This document shows, piece by piece, positions 10,761 through 20,632 of a stretch of 64,000 nucleotides of DNA. The notes under the pieces are model-generated. The model was not told the origin of the DNA. It did no database searches and saw only the letters and a list, made by a program, of their open reading frames with translations. The position numbers were made by a program, and so were the translations under genes. Source of the stretch: a virus; IMG/VR virus record IMGVR_UViG_3300021371_000007, positions 17,947 to 81,946 of that record, one strand, 5' to 3'. Each line of letters starts with the position of its first letter. The first letter of the stretch is position 1.

Positions 10761-12550
10761 TGTCTTCTCGTTCGTATGATTTTATACTTACACTGGCTGA
10801 TACAAGTAGCTTTTCTGTAGGAAATTCTGTGCTAGGAGTTTCTTCTAATGCTTTTGGTCAAGTAATATCTAAAGATAGCAGTAATCTAAAAGTAAAAGTA
10901 GCTAATTCTAAACACTACTTTATTTCTTCAGAAAATATAATTTCTAATGTGACAGTCAATACGTCTGCTACATATCAACAATCTTTTACTTCTACTCCTA
11001 TAGTAATAGACAGTAATTCTTATTCTATAAACGGTACAAGTAATACTTTTGCGCTACCTCATGTCCCCTTACATAAAGCAGAAATTGAAATATATGCTGA
11101 TAATGTATTTATAGAATCTGAAAAATATGTATGGCCTAGTACAGTTTTAGATGATGTAGGTGTAGATTTTAAAGACATAGAGATAATAACTTTTCCCGCA
11201 GCAAATGATAGAGCTATAGTATCTAGTGCTAATTTTCCTACTACGGGTACTAATAATTTAACCTTAAAAGTATCTACAGGAGATAAAGATTCTTTATCTT
11301 TTTTAGGCTCTAACACGCCTACTACTCAAATACAAACAGGAGCTAGTACCATAACTACTATACATCCTTCTAATTTTGTGCTAAATAGAAATGCTTTTGA
11401 AGAAGAACCTATTGTAAGATTATACTCTATTTATTATCCAGGAGAGTGGTATCCTGCTAATGATAAGGGTAATCCAACAGCAGAGGGTACAGGAAGACCT
11501 TGGCCTTACGGTTTTCCTATTAGATACGCAGAAATAATAGGAGAAGACTTTTCTATTGATGACTATACAATAACTCATCAAAGTAATAATTATGTATCTT
11601 TTCCTATTAACTATCCTGGAATATCTATTAGTTCTGATGGGTCTATAGGAGAGATAGACTTAGAAATAAGTAGTATTGATTTATCTCTACCTACCTTAGT
11701 AGAAGATCCGTTTTTAGTAGGCTATAATAATACTTCTGCAATATCTAGCACAGTTAATGGTGAAGTACTAACTAATATTGATCCAAGGACTGTACTTTCT
11801 AATCCTTCTTATGACGCAAATATAGTAGATTCTAGAGGAGAAAACCAGCCTTATGATCATTCTACTACTATTTCTCTAGGAGAAGAATGGGTATCTTTGA
11901 TGCCTGATAGTAGAGACTTACTAGGAGCAGTAGTAGAGGTAAGAAGCTACTATGCATCTTCACTAGAGTATTGGCCTGAGTTTTCTATTATAAGTAGTGT
12001 ATCTGGAAACTCTATAGGCTTAGAATCTACAGCTCCTTATAGAGTAGGAGACACAGTTAATAGTAATGTAAGTACTAGCACTGCTACTATCACTGCTGTA
12101 TATAGTAATAACTATATAAAATTAGATCAGTCTATTTCTGGTGCTGTGATAGGAGATAAGCTTTTAATAAATAATAGTAATTATGATCCTGATGCTTATG
12201 TAGAAAGAAAATTTACAATTAATAAACTTAACTCATATAATGATTCTTCTATTAGTTTCAACTTAGGAAGCAGAACAACTAATTTGCTAAAAGAAGTCCC
12301 AAGAAGAAAATTTTATAAAAACACTTGTCCTTGGAAATATAAAGGAGTAGAGTGTAAGTATCCTAGTGGTGGCACAGGAGTAATTAGCAATAGTATACTA
12401 CCTAAAACTGCTAATGGTATGTTTACTATAAACAATGTAGCTACTTCTGATCCCAACTTAGATAAATGTTCTAAAAGTATATCTGCTTGTAGATTAAGAA
12501 ATAATCTGTTAAATTGGGGAGGGTTTCCTGGTGTTAGAAACAAAATTTAA
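10760..12550 (+). CDS. Minor tail protein, lambda gpL-like, Cys-motif C-terminus
   Basis: The 596-residue product is more than twice lambda gpL (232 aa). The N-terminal 450 residues are beta-rich and Ser/Thr/Asn-rich with no recognised domain. The last 80 residues carry the gpL signature: NTCPWKYKGVECKYP, then DKCSKSISAC, then GGFPG. The four cysteines of the lambda protein bind an iron-sulfur cluster; the same spacing here suggests that this is kept. It should sit in the tail-tip complex. The end overlaps the following gene by 20 bases. The extra N-terminal length is probably a phage-specific insertion in the tip. Confidence 0.85.
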   Translation: MSSRSYDFILTLADTSSFSVGNSVLGVSSNAFGQVISKDSSNLKVKVANSKHYFISSENIISNVTVNTSATYQQSFTSTPIVIDSNSYSINGTSNTFALPHVPLHKAEIEIYADNVFIESEKYVWPSTVLDDVGVDFKDIEIITFPAANDRAIVSSANFPTTGTNNLTLKVSTGDKDSLSFLGSNTPTTQIQTGASTITTIHPSNFVLNRNAFEEEPIVRLYSIYYPGEWYPANDKGNPTAEGTGRPWPYGFPIRYAEIIGEDFSIDDYTITHQSNNYVSFPINYPGISISSDGSIGEIDLEISSIDLSLPTLVEDPFLVGYNNTSAISSTVNGEVLTNIDPRTVLSNPSYDANIVDSRGENQPYDHSTTISLGEEWVSLMPDSRDLLGAVVEVRSYYASSLEYWPEFSIISSVSGNSIGLESTAPYRVGDTVNSNVSTSTATITAVYSNNYIKLDQSISGAVIGDKLLINNSNYDPDAYVERKFTINKLNSYNDSSISFNLGSRTTNLLKEVPRRKFYKNTCPWKYKGVECKYPSGGTGVISNSILPKTANGMFTINNVATSDPNLDKCSKSISACRLRNNLLNWGGFPGVRNKI

Positions 12551-12908
12551 ATTACTGTTAGACGCTATAGGAAAATATTCTCAGTCTCAATATCCTTTAG
12601 AGGCTTGTGGGATAATTACTTTAGATTTTGAGTTTATACCTAGCAATAACTTAAGTAATAATCCTAGACATAGTTTTATAATCGATCCTATTATTGTTAA
12701 TAAGTATGATGGAAATATATGGGGTATTTTTCACTCTCACACAGATGAAAAGTTCGAGACCCCCTCCGAGTTAGATATGTCTTTAACAGTATATCCAGAC
12801 ATAAAATTTATATTATTCAATAATAAAAATTATTACATATATTGGTACGACACAGATAAAAATATTAAAAGGTACGAAAAGTTTAATGAAGATCACTGTA
12901 AATATTAA
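12531..12908 (+). CDS. Tail assembly protein with JAMM/Mov34 metalloprotease fold (gpK N-terminal-like)
   Basis: A 125-residue protein with a near-complete JAMM motif: Glu in LEACGII, then HSHTDEKFETPSELD, which is H-x-H-x(8)-P-S-x-x-D. JAMM domains bind zinc and cleave isopeptide or peptide bonds. In lambda gpK this domain is joined to an NlpC/P60 peptidoglycan hydrolase. Here the NlpC/P60 half is absent and no separate copy is seen next to it. The start is GTG at 12531, with a strong GGGGAGGG eight to nine bases upstream, inside the end of the L-like gene. Position between L-like and I-like genes supports a role in tail-tip assembly. Confidence 0.83.
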   Translation: MLETKFKLLLDAIGKYSQSQYPLEACGIITLDFEFIPSNNLSNNPRHSFIIDPIIVNKYDGNIWGIFHSHTDEKFETPSELDMSLTVYPDIKFILFNNKNYYIYWYDTDKNIKRYEKFNEDHCKY

Positions 12909-13503
12909 TAAGCCTCTTAGATCTTTCTTTGATGATAGATCTTCTATAATACTAGATGCATCAGACTATTTTGATATATACTCTGGTCTTAAGAATATGT
13001 TTCCTAAATTTAATAAGTTACTAAATTCTATAAAAAATACAGAGTCTAAATTTCAAGACGTAGTATTTATAGAAGATAATAAAATTATAGACGTATCTAA
13101 ATTTAAACTAATAATTAAAGAAAACTTAGCAGTATCGTTAACTCCCGTATTTTTTGGCGCAGCTCCCTCTTATACTTTTTCTAATCTATATAGCGATATC
13201 AAATCTAGTTTTATGTATCCTTTATTCGGTTTATCTACTGCTAGTACAGAGTCTTCTGACTTTGAAGGATTAGATAAAAGAATACTAGACTCATCCTTAT
13301 TTGGAAGAGCAGAAGAAGTATATGCAGCAGGTATGAGAACAGAAAATGATGTATTTGGAGAATTACAAATTAATACTAATGCAAAACTACCTATAGGACT
13401 TCACTATGGTCTTGTAAGAGTATCAGGTACTTTAATAAATAACTACACTAAAACATATAGATGTGATCCTGATGTGTTTAGAGTAAAGGATGTAATACCT
13501 TAA
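12886..13503 (+). CDS. Tail assembly protein, lambda gpI-like
   Basis: 205 residues. The first 110 residues resemble a ubiquitin-like/gpI N-terminal domain (KITVNINKPLRSFF start and an AVSLTPVFFGAAPSYTF Ala/Gly-rich hinge, the usual gpI feature). The rest is a small beta domain ending just before the J-like gene. It overlaps the JAMM gene by 23 bases and joins the next gene as TAATG. A JAMM protease preceding a ubiquitin-like gpI domain is the normal lambda arrangement. Assigned mainly by order and the hinge, so the fold remains an inference. Confidence 0.72.
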   Translation: MKITVNINKPLRSFFDDRSSIILDASDYFDIYSGLKNMFPKFNKLLNSIKNTESKFQDVVFIEDNKIIDVSKFKLIIKENLAVSLTPVFFGAAPSYTFSNLYSDIKSSFMYPLFGLSTASTESSDFEGLDKRILDSSLFGRAEEVYAAGMRTENDVFGELQINTNAKLPIGLHYGLVRVSGTLINNYTKTYRCDPDVFRVKDVIP

Positions 13504-15992
13504 TGGCTATTTCACCACTAACCCTGTCTGTAGGTCAAAATCAAACATTTCAAAAGCAATTAACTAAACTAAATACAGATATTCAGTTTAGTCATGTCGC
13601 TATTGGTGAAGGACCTATATACAGAATAAATCCTAACGGTGTTCAAGATATTAGAATAGATGGTAAGTTTATTGATGATTTAATAACTGTTAATAATGAA
13701 CCAGATCCTTATGTTTTTCAATATAAAAGTACTACTGGCAGTATTAATCAGCAAGTACTTACTCCTTTTAGTGACGAAGTAACAAACAATATAAGGTTTT
13801 CCTCTCCTATTGTTCTTAAATCTGGACAGATAAAAGGTGTTGTAACAGGAGTGCCTGAAGCTAATGTAGTATTTTTTCCTACTTCTGCTTCTGTAGGGGA
13901 TAATCCTATAGACACTTTAGTGTTTAAATTTTCTGTAGAAGAACTATATAAACAAGATACTAATAATAACTCTACTACAGGGCCTCAGAATCAAAGATTA
14001 GATTTAAGAATAGTAGTACACGACAGGAATGAAACAACTAACATAAATAATTATATTGCTTTAGTACAGCACTCTTTCACTGAGACTATTACTTTTGATA
14101 CTATATTAGAGGTGCCTATAAGCATACCTTCAGCTAATCAAAGCGAAAATGGATATAGAGTATCTGTATTAAAAGGCTCTGACGACACTTTAGATTCTGA
14201 GATTAGTTCTGAAGTTTCTTTTTTAGGATTTAATGAAATATCCCACGAACCTTTCTCTTATCCTAGAACAGCTAGTATAGGCTATGCCTTAAAAGCTACA
14301 GGACTGAGATCAGATGCTGTTTTAAATTACTCTAGTTTAGTAAAAGGTCTTATAGTCAAAGTTCCTTCTAATTATGATCAACCTATATTAAGTAATGGAG
14401 AAGTAGATTGGAGAGAAGTAGAAGTTGATGCTATAACTTCTACCGGGTACGAACTTCAATCCTCTCCAGGAACTATTCAATTTGATGCTAATCCTGTAGT
14501 TTATAAAGGTATTTGGGACGGTACTTTTAAGTATGATTGGACTCAGAACCCTGCATGGATTATATATGATTTATTAACTAATACTTCTTACGGCTATGGA
14601 ATACCCGAATCATATGTAGACAAATATAACTTTTATAAAGCTTCACAAATATTTGACGCAGTAGAGCCTGAAACAGGAAAATTTATAGGTGTTGAAACAT
14701 ATGCTGACGGTAGTATACGTCATAAACCTAGAGGACAATTTACTTCTATACTAGAAGATCAAATAGGTTTATCTTCATCTAAAATAATAAAAGAAAGAAG
14801 AATAGTATGTGATCTTAGTGTTACAGACTCTATAGAAACTTATGATCTTATAAATAAAATAGTAGCATCTGCCAAAGGTTATTTAGAAATTAGTAATGAT
14901 AAGATAGGATTGGTGTTAGACTATCCTAATTCTCTTCCAGAACAAATGTTTAATGAGGTTAATTTAACAGAAATAAAATACTCAGGAAATAGAGCAGAGG
15001 ATTACGTAACGGCGGTAGAAGTTTCTTTTAATGATGGTGCTAATAATTATAATAAAGACTTAATAAAGATATATGATCCTGATTCTGATATGCTAGAAGA
15101 AAAAGTAGCTAGTATAGACTTAATAGGCTGCTCTAGAAGAAGTGAGGCTATTAGATTTGCTCAATACATATTAGCCTCTAAAAAATATGTAAAAAGAAAA
15201 GTAGAATTTTCTACTTTTGTAACTACATCAGATTTAACTCCTGGAACTATTGTTTCTTTATCTACTCAGACAGTAGGATCTATATACGGATACAATGGTA
15301 TTATTCAAGATAACTCTGCGGCTAGCAGCGCTACAACAAATTTAAAACTACAACACATTTCTTATCCTCCAATTTCTAATGCCGTATTTGAAAGTAATAC
15401 TCAACCTCTAGCGTTACGTCACTACAGTCAAGAAAGTGGTAAATCTGAGCTTTATATTATAAGTAACACTCAAGTTTCTTACGCTACTACTGGTAATGTA
15501 CAAGGATCTTTGTCTGGCTATGATTTTATAGAAGTTAAAGCTTTAAGTAAATGGGACCCTTTAGTAAATACTTTTGTAGGAATTAGTACTTTTGATCCTT
15601 TTAATACTCCTAAAGAAAAAGATTTATGGGCTCTTGGAGAAATAGACCCTAGTAACTATTACTCTACTAACGCTGCAAAGTTATTTAGAGTAGACTCTAT
15701 ATATATGCCCTCTGGTGCAGAAACTAGTATTTCTGCTAGTGAATATGTACCAAAAGTATATATAGACAGTGAAAATATTATAAACTTTGAGCCTATACCT
15801 ATTAAAACAATAGCTAATCCTCTTATAAAACCTGCCCCTCCTATATTTTCTATTAGCCCTGTTTATACTAATACAGGTGCTGGTAATCCAATTTTAAACT
15901 TTTTATTTAATGTACAAAGCAGCTCGAATATTCAAATAGCTCAAGCTTTTATACCTAGTTCAAGCTTTGTACCTGTATTGGGGGCTATATAA
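13503..15992 (+). CDS. Tail tip / host specificity protein, lambda gpJ-like
   Basis: The 829-residue product holds the central tip-attachment region of gpJ-type proteins: PAWIIYDLLTNTSYGYGIP followed by VDKYNFYKASQIFD resembles the lambda J 'ly.lmt..ryG.G......D...ly..a...d' block. Downstream comes a DLTPGTIVSL motif typical of the same family. It forms the hub at the tail end. It starts with TAATG overlap and ends with TAATG into the next large protein. The receptor-binding C-terminal part of lambda J seems to be split off into that next gene. Confidence 0.87.
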   Translation: MAISPLTLSVGQNQTFQKQLTKLNTDIQFSHVAIGEGPIYRINPNGVQDIRIDGKFIDDLITVNNEPDPYVFQYKSTTGSINQQVLTPFSDEVTNNIRFSSPIVLKSGQIKGVVTGVPEANVVFFPTSASVGDNPIDTLVFKFSVEELYKQDTNNNSTTGPQNQRLDLRIVVHDRNETTNINNYIALVQHSFTETITFDTILEVPISIPSANQSENGYRVSVLKGSDDTLDSEISSEVSFLGFNEISHEPFSYPRTASIGYALKATGLRSDAVLNYSSLVKGLIVKVPSNYDQPILSNGEVDWREVEVDAITSTGYELQSSPGTIQFDANPVVYKGIWDGTFKYDWTQNPAWIIYDLLTNTSYGYGIPESYVDKYNFYKASQIFDAVEPETGKFIGVETYADGSIRHKPRGQFTSILEDQIGLSSSKIIKERRIVCDLSVTDSIETYDLINKIVASAKGYLEISNDKIGLVLDYPNSLPEQMFNEVNLTEIKYSGNRAEDYVTAVEVSFNDGANNYNKDLIKIYDPDSDMLEEKVASIDLIGCSRRSEAIRFAQYILASKKYVKRKVEFSTFVTTSDLTPGTIVSLSTQTVGSIYGYNGIIQDNSAASSATTNLKLQHISYPPISNAVFESNTQPLALRHYSQESGKSELYIISNTQVSYATTGNVQGSLSGYDFIEVKALSKWDPLVNTFVGISTFDPFNTPKEKDLWALGEIDPSNYYSTNAAKLFRVDSIYMPSGAETSISASEYVPKVYIDSENIINFEPIPIKTIANPLIKPAPPIFSISPVYTNTGAGNPILNFLFNVQSSSNIQIAQAFIPSSSFVPVLGAI

Positions 15993-18900
15993 TGGCTAAT
16001 TTAACTTTCTTAGTGGCTAACACCACTCCTTTTGTAGGGCAGCCTTCTGCAGCCTTATTTGGTAAAAACGGGTCTAAGTCCTCTTTAGGTACTGTAAAAC
16101 CTTTAGTTCTAAACACAGAATTAATAGATACTAGTATTACTTTTTCTGTTTCTAATCTGCACTTAATGTATGATGATAACTTTGACTCTCACTTACTAGA
16201 GGCTAGAAATAATACTCAGCTAGTAACTCTTAAAGGTCAGTCGCCAGATAACTTATTAAGGTATAATTTAAATATAAAATCAGCGTCTAATACCGCAGGA
16301 GTAGCTGAAAATACAGTAGGTCACGATTCTACCTTAGTTGCTTTAAGCTCTAATATAACTTCTTTTGATATTACAGCTAATACTTTAACTATAGACTATA
16401 ATACTGCAGAGGTAGCGACAGTAGTTAAAAATGCTTTACTACCTTCTCCTTTTTATGTTGAGCTTCAACAATTAATAGAGCCTACAATATCTAGTTCTAA
16501 TACTTTTTTTATATCTGGTGATCTTAATATCCTATCTAATACGCATAACGTAGCCAATCAAGCAGGAACTATGCTTTTACCTATAGGAGTAGCCCCTCCT
16601 GCTAAAGGTCTAATAAGTACTTTTGTGAATGGGAGCTTAGTTGAAGAAGAAGTAACTGAGTTTTCTTGGTCTGCAGGAGATAATTATATAAACCATAATA
16701 TATCATCAAGCGACTTAGAAATAATTACTTCAGTAGAAAACTACTCTTCTCCTGCATTTGAATCTAAAGATAATATATTTATAGTTGATAATGAGCAATT
16801 AAATACAATAAATTCAGTATCTTATATAGCTAGCTCTCCCACGTATAACACATCTTTAACTGCCTCTGATTTTTTTAAAGTAACGCTTACAGATAATATT
16901 GCTTCTTCAGTGGGTAAGACTACTATAATGAACACATCAGAAGATTTAATTGCTGATATTAGTTCTATTGACACTATAAACAAACAAGTGACCCTTACCT
17001 ATGACGAACTTAAATATGATAAAGGATATGAGCTTGCAAATAATGGTGTTTATATATTATGTCCTTTTAGCTATAATGACTTTAACTCTGTAACTTTAGT
17101 AGACAACAAAATACAAACTCCAGCTACAGCAGGCGTATTTGTATTTCAGGTATCTGCCGTAAATGAGTTTAATAGGTCTAGTGTGCCTATTACTCAATCT
17201 GTAGCTACAGCTTATCCACCATTAGGACAAGTATCTGAGACTGAAGTGGTGTTAACTGAAAACTTATTTAGAGATAGAACTAAAGGAGTAATGTCTAGAG
17301 TAATTGGGCAATTTCCTCACATTATAAATAGAAATGTAAAAACATACGATATAAGCTATAAAATAGTTCAATTATCAGGAGCAGATTCTCATCCTAGTGG
17401 TATGACTAATTTTACTAGTTTTATGGTAGATGCTAATGAGGCCGGAGAAGACGGTAACATTCACTTTGTTATAAGTAACTTAGATTTAGGACAAGCAGGA
17501 AACACTTACTCCCTTCAAGTAAAGATTTTACCTATAAATGGTCTTATATCTGGAATACCAGTATATAAATCTTTAACGCTATCAGGTAAATCTGATAGGC
17601 CTTTAGAATTAAATAGTTTTAACATAACCCAAACTAATGACTCTATAGTTTTTGATGTAGAATATCCTGTAGATTCACAAAATAATTTAGATGAGTTAGA
17701 TATCTTACATACAGAAGTAAGATCTTTAAAACCTGTAGTAGGAATAGACAATCAAAACAATATTAATGATGCTTTTTTAAGGGGAGATAAAGTAATGCTA
17801 TTACCCCATCCTTTAAGTAGGGCTGAAGTATCTTTAGACAGATTTACATCAGGATCCTATACCTTTACTGCTAAGACTGTTGATACTAGCGGTAATTATT
17901 CTTTAAATGCTTTAGCTAGAAATTTACAAGTAGAAATATCTACACAAACTGATACGCTAGCTATTTGGAATGAGGCTGCTCCTAATACTAATATATCTTC
18001 TTCAGTAGGGAACTATAACTATGGGGATAACGTTTTTGTAGGAGTTACAGAAGTAGATAACGGAGGATTAGTATATCACATAGATCCTATAACTTCTCCT
18101 ATACTAGGAGTAGATACTCCGTCCAGCTTAGCAGAAGATGCTAATGCTTCTGCTAATGGGTTTTCATGGGCGCAAGGCCAGAGTCAAGGCTTTGATAAAA
18201 CTGACTTACTTATTACTTCTGCTAACTCTGTTTATATTAGCCCTGTTAGAGATTTAGGATCTGTAGTAAGAGGTAATATTGTTGTATCTAGTTTAGTTAA
18301 TTCTTCATTGTTAGAAAAGTTTTTAGAAGTATCACAAGATTTAATAGTGGGAGTATCTGAAGGACATAGTTCTCATGCTAATGTTTTATTTGATTCTGAT
18401 TTTGAAATAGGTACTGTAACAGGCTATAATAATTCAGAATCTTCTTTTTCCTTTAGCAATACTCATAATACTATTATTGACGGTTCTGCCAATAATAAAG
18501 TATTTGTAATTGTAAATCCAGGACAGGAAGTCATAGGTTCTATGGACGCTGCAGACGATGTTTCTAATATACATAGTTATGCTCTTATAGCAGGCGCTAT
18601 AAATACTAATGCTATAGAACTCAGTGCCGTATACTATGCTAATGGAAAGCCCGTGCCTACAGGCAACTCTACTAATAGTACTGCTCTTTCTAACATAACT
18701 CAATCTGGCAGTACTTATAAATTAGTAGATATGAATCAATTTGTAGATGCTTTTGGAGCTAGAGACTTTTCTCCTGATGTAGAAGTATCTAAAAACGTTT
18801 ATGTGAGATTCTCATCTGCTAATGTTTTTGAAACTTCTGATAATGTTTCTTCTAAACCTCATGGAAATGTTAACATTTCTTTGTTTGATGAAGGGGATGA

Positions 18901-19291
18901 TGATGAAAACTGGCAATCAAACTACTTTGGTTTAAGACGCTTTAGATATTTTCAAGTTAAAACTGAATTTGATATAAATGATTACGGAGACTCAGCAAAT
19001 ACCTTTATAGATGAACTAAACTATGAAGTTAGGGGCATAAAAAAAGAATTTACAACAGTTGTGAGCTCTGCTAATAAAGTTCAAGGAAACTTAGTAGTAG
19101 ACTATAGCAGTGCAGAATTTTTTAGAACACCTACAGTGTTTACTCAAATACTATCGGCTAATACCAGCCTCATATCTAGAACTAGCGATTTGACAAATGA
19201 AAGTTGCAATGTTACTATATTTAATACACAGAATGGAAATGTTGTTGACAATGCAGATGTCGAAATAACTATTTCAGCTACAGGAGCATAA
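15992..19291 (+). CDS. Large tail fibre / tip protein (candidate receptor-binding protein)
   Basis: 1099 residues, beta-strand-rich, Ser/Thr/Asn-rich, without predicted membrane segments. Segments such as YDISYKIVQL and VFDVEYPV followed by GSYTFTAKTVDTSGNYS look like fibronectin type III-like modules, as in the C-terminal half of lambda J. It is translated directly after the J-like gene (TAATG) and is followed by a second fibre-like protein. Function as the central tail fibre or receptor-binding protein is inferred from position and composition. No lectin or depolymerase motif was recognised. Confidence 0.72.
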   Translation: MANLTFLVANTTPFVGQPSAALFGKNGSKSSLGTVKPLVLNTELIDTSITFSVSNLHLMYDDNFDSHLLEARNNTQLVTLKGQSPDNLLRYNLNIKSASNTAGVAENTVGHDSTLVALSSNITSFDITANTLTIDYNTAEVATVVKNALLPSPFYVELQQLIEPTISSSNTFFISGDLNILSNTHNVANQAGTMLLPIGVAPPAKGLISTFVNGSLVEEEVTEFSWSAGDNYINHNISSSDLEIITSVENYSSPAFESKDNIFIVDNEQLNTINSVSYIASSPTYNTSLTASDFFKVTLTDNIASSVGKTTIMNTSEDLIADISSIDTINKQVTLTYDELKYDKGYELANNGVYILCPFSYNDFNSVTLVDNKIQTPATAGVFVFQVSAVNEFNRSSVPITQSVATAYPPLGQVSETEVVLTENLFRDRTKGVMSRVIGQFPHIINRNVKTYDISYKIVQLSGADSHPSGMTNFTSFMVDANEAGEDGNIHFVISNLDLGQAGNTYSLQVKILPINGLISGIPVYKSLTLSGKSDRPLELNSFNITQTNDSIVFDVEYPVDSQNNLDELDILHTEVRSLKPVVGIDNQNNINDAFLRGDKVMLLPHPLSRAEVSLDRFTSGSYTFTAKTVDTSGNYSLNALARNLQVEISTQTDTLAIWNEAAPNTNISSSVGNYNYGDNVFVGVTEVDNGGLVYHIDPITSPILGVDTPSSLAEDANASANGFSWAQGQSQGFDKTDLLITSANSVYISPVRDLGSVVRGNIVVSSLVNSSLLEKFLEVSQDLIVGVSEGHSSHANVLFDSDFEIGTVTGYNNSESSFSFSNTHNTIIDGSANNKVFVIVNPGQEVIGSMDAADDVSNIHSYALIAGAINTNAIELSAVYYANGKPVPTGNSTNSTALSNITQSGSTYKLVDMNQFVDAFGARDFSPDVEVSKNVYVRFSSANVFETSDNVSSKPHGNVNISLFDEGDDDENWQSNYFGLRRFRYFQVKTEFDINDYGDSANTFIDELNYEVRGIKKEFTTVVSSANKVQGNLVVDYSSAEFFRTPTVFTQILSANTSLISRTSDLTNESCNVTIFNTQNGNVVDNADVEITISATGA

Positions 19292-19292
19292 G

Positions 19293-19919
19293 ATGGCTAT
19301 AACTACTTCAAATACTTTTCATACAGCTGCTATCTCTGACACTATATCAAGTGCCAGAGGATATTGGAATTCTAGTTTTCAAGCACTGCTAAGAAATTTT
19401 AATAGTGCCAATGCTACTCCTAATTCTAATAATTTAAATTTTGAAGGAGCACTCACTACTGAGCCTGACGGTATGTTATATTATAATAATACTACTGGAG
19501 GGATGTACTTACATACTACTAAGTTTGGTCAAGGTCCTTACGGTAATTTTAGAAGAGCAGGACTAGGCACTAGACCCTACACTACTGTAGCAGCTGCTGC
19601 ACTAGATAGTGCTGCATTAGACCCTGGAGAGTTAATAGTAGTAATTAATGATACAGGAGGCACTGCTGCTAATAATAGAGTTTATTTAGTATCAGATGAT
19701 AATAAACATTTAATTGATGTAGGAATACCTACTACAGACGGGGTTATAGCTAATAATACTATAGTATCGAAAAGTATTACAGGAAATGAAATAGCAGATA
19801 ACGCTATTACTTCAGATCACATAGCTCCAGGTACTGTTATTGAAACGGATTTTGCAGATGAGTCAGTTACAGATAGTAAATTAGACTCTTCCCTAGTTAT
19901 GTTGAGCATGGTACTATAA
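19293..19919 (+). CDS. Tail fibre-associated protein
   Basis: 208 residues. The C-terminal half contains the repeated pattern ITGNEIADNAITSDHIAPGT followed by DESVTDSKLD, a heptad-like 'I..nsItsdkI' repeat common in trimeric phage tail fibres and baseplate decorations. The N-terminal half holds TTEPDGMLYYNNTTGGMYLH, resembling small beta-structured fibre heads. One base separates it from the preceding fibre gene and it overlaps the i-spanin start as TAATG. Likely a structural component of the tail end; exact role unknown. Confidence 0.65.
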   Translation: MAITTSNTFHTAAISDTISSARGYWNSSFQALLRNFNSANATPNSNNLNFEGALTTEPDGMLYYNNTTGGMYLHTTKFGQGPYGNFRRAGLGTRPYTTVAAAALDSAALDPGELIVVINDTGGTAANNRVYLVSDDNKHLIDVGIPTTDGVIANNTIVSKSITGNEIADNAITSDHIAPGTVIETDFADESVTDSKLDSSLVMLSMVL

Positions 19920-20272
19920 TGTTTTCAAAAGTTTTATTTGGATTTTTGTTAGCTAGTCTTACTGCTTCTGGATTTTTATTTTGGCAAAATAACGTCTTAA
20001 AAGAGAATCTAGTGAAAATAGAAGCAGTTTATGAGCGTCAAAAAACGACTATTTTAAAAATGGAAAAAAGTTTTTCAACTTCTGTTGAAGAAAATTCTAG
20101 ATTACAAAAAGCTTTAACAGCACAAGAAAACGCTATAGATAGTTTACGAAAGACACTAACTAAACATGACTTAACTAAGATTGCTAAATCTAAACCAGAA
20201 ATATTAGAAAAGAAGATAAATGATGCGACTAACGAATTATTTAATGATATTACCTCTTTTACTAGCGACTAG
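19919..20272 (+). CDS. Inner-membrane spanin subunit (Rz-like)
   Basis: 117 residues: a single N-terminal transmembrane segment (about residues 4-22, FSKVLFGFLLASLTASGFLF) followed by a long charged coiled coil. This is the architecture of i-spanins, which connect inner and outer membranes and fuse them at lysis. The decisive context is the next gene, a lipoprotein starting inside this one by 53 bases in another frame, exactly as in overlapping Rz/Rz1 pairs. Start at TAATG with the fibre gene. Confidence 0.82.
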   Translation: MFSKVLFGFLLASLTASGFLFWQNNVLKENLVKIEAVYERQKTTILKMEKSFSTSVEENSRLQKALTAQENAIDSLRKTLTKHDLTKIAKSKPEILEKKINDATNELFNDITSFTSD

Positions 20273-20570
20273 TTGTGGTATAATACCTAGAGAAATAGAA
20301 GTTGTTGAAACTGAAATAGAAATTCCTATTATTTTTCAAGACTCTCCTAAGCCTGTTGAAACTTATCCGATAAATTTTAAAGTTATCAATGAAGAGAACT
20401 TAGAAGCTTTTTTAAATGAGCTTAGATCTTTAGAAGGTGAGGTAGTTTTTGTGGCTTTAGATGTTAGAGACTATGAAAAATTAGCACTAAATACTCAGGA
20501 TCTAGTTAGATATATAAAACAACAAAAAGAAATAATAATTTACTATGAAACACTATTAGAGGGAGATTAA
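20220..20570 (+). CDS. Outer-membrane spanin lipoprotein (Rz1-like)
   Basis: 116 residues with a signal sequence ending in the lipobox LLLATSCG (Cys at about residue 19), so the mature protein should be an outer-membrane lipoprotein. It begins within the i-spanin gene. Two adjacent ATGs at 20220 and 20223 follow a purine-rich AGAAGATAA. Compared with lambda Rz1 it is long and less proline-rich, with a predicted helical C-terminal part that could pair with the i-spanin coiled coil. Assigned by lipobox plus overlap. Confidence 0.8.
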   Translation: MMRLTNYLMILPLLLATSCGIIPREIEVVETEIEIPIIFQDSPKPVETYPINFKVINEENLEAFLNELRSLEGEVVFVALDVRDYEKLALNTQDLVRYIKQQKEIIIYYETLLEGD

Positions 20571-20574
20571 AGTG

Positions 20575-20603
20575 TTACATTAATATAAGGCTTTAAATAA
20601 TAT
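20575..20603 (+). promoter_or_regulatory. Sigma70-like promoter
   Basis: TTACAT, 17-base spacer, TAATAT. It lies in the only clear gap after the spanins and precedes a strong GGAGG site for the gene at 20633. It would let the small membrane-protein cluster be expressed apart from the tail operon. Confidence 0.5.
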
Positions 20604-20632
20604 ATTATTTATAGCATACGGAGGCGATATAA

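Noticed and set aside
18434-18703. Minus-strand open frame opposite the large fibre gene
   Set aside because: No coding signature; the plus-strand fibre frame continues through it.
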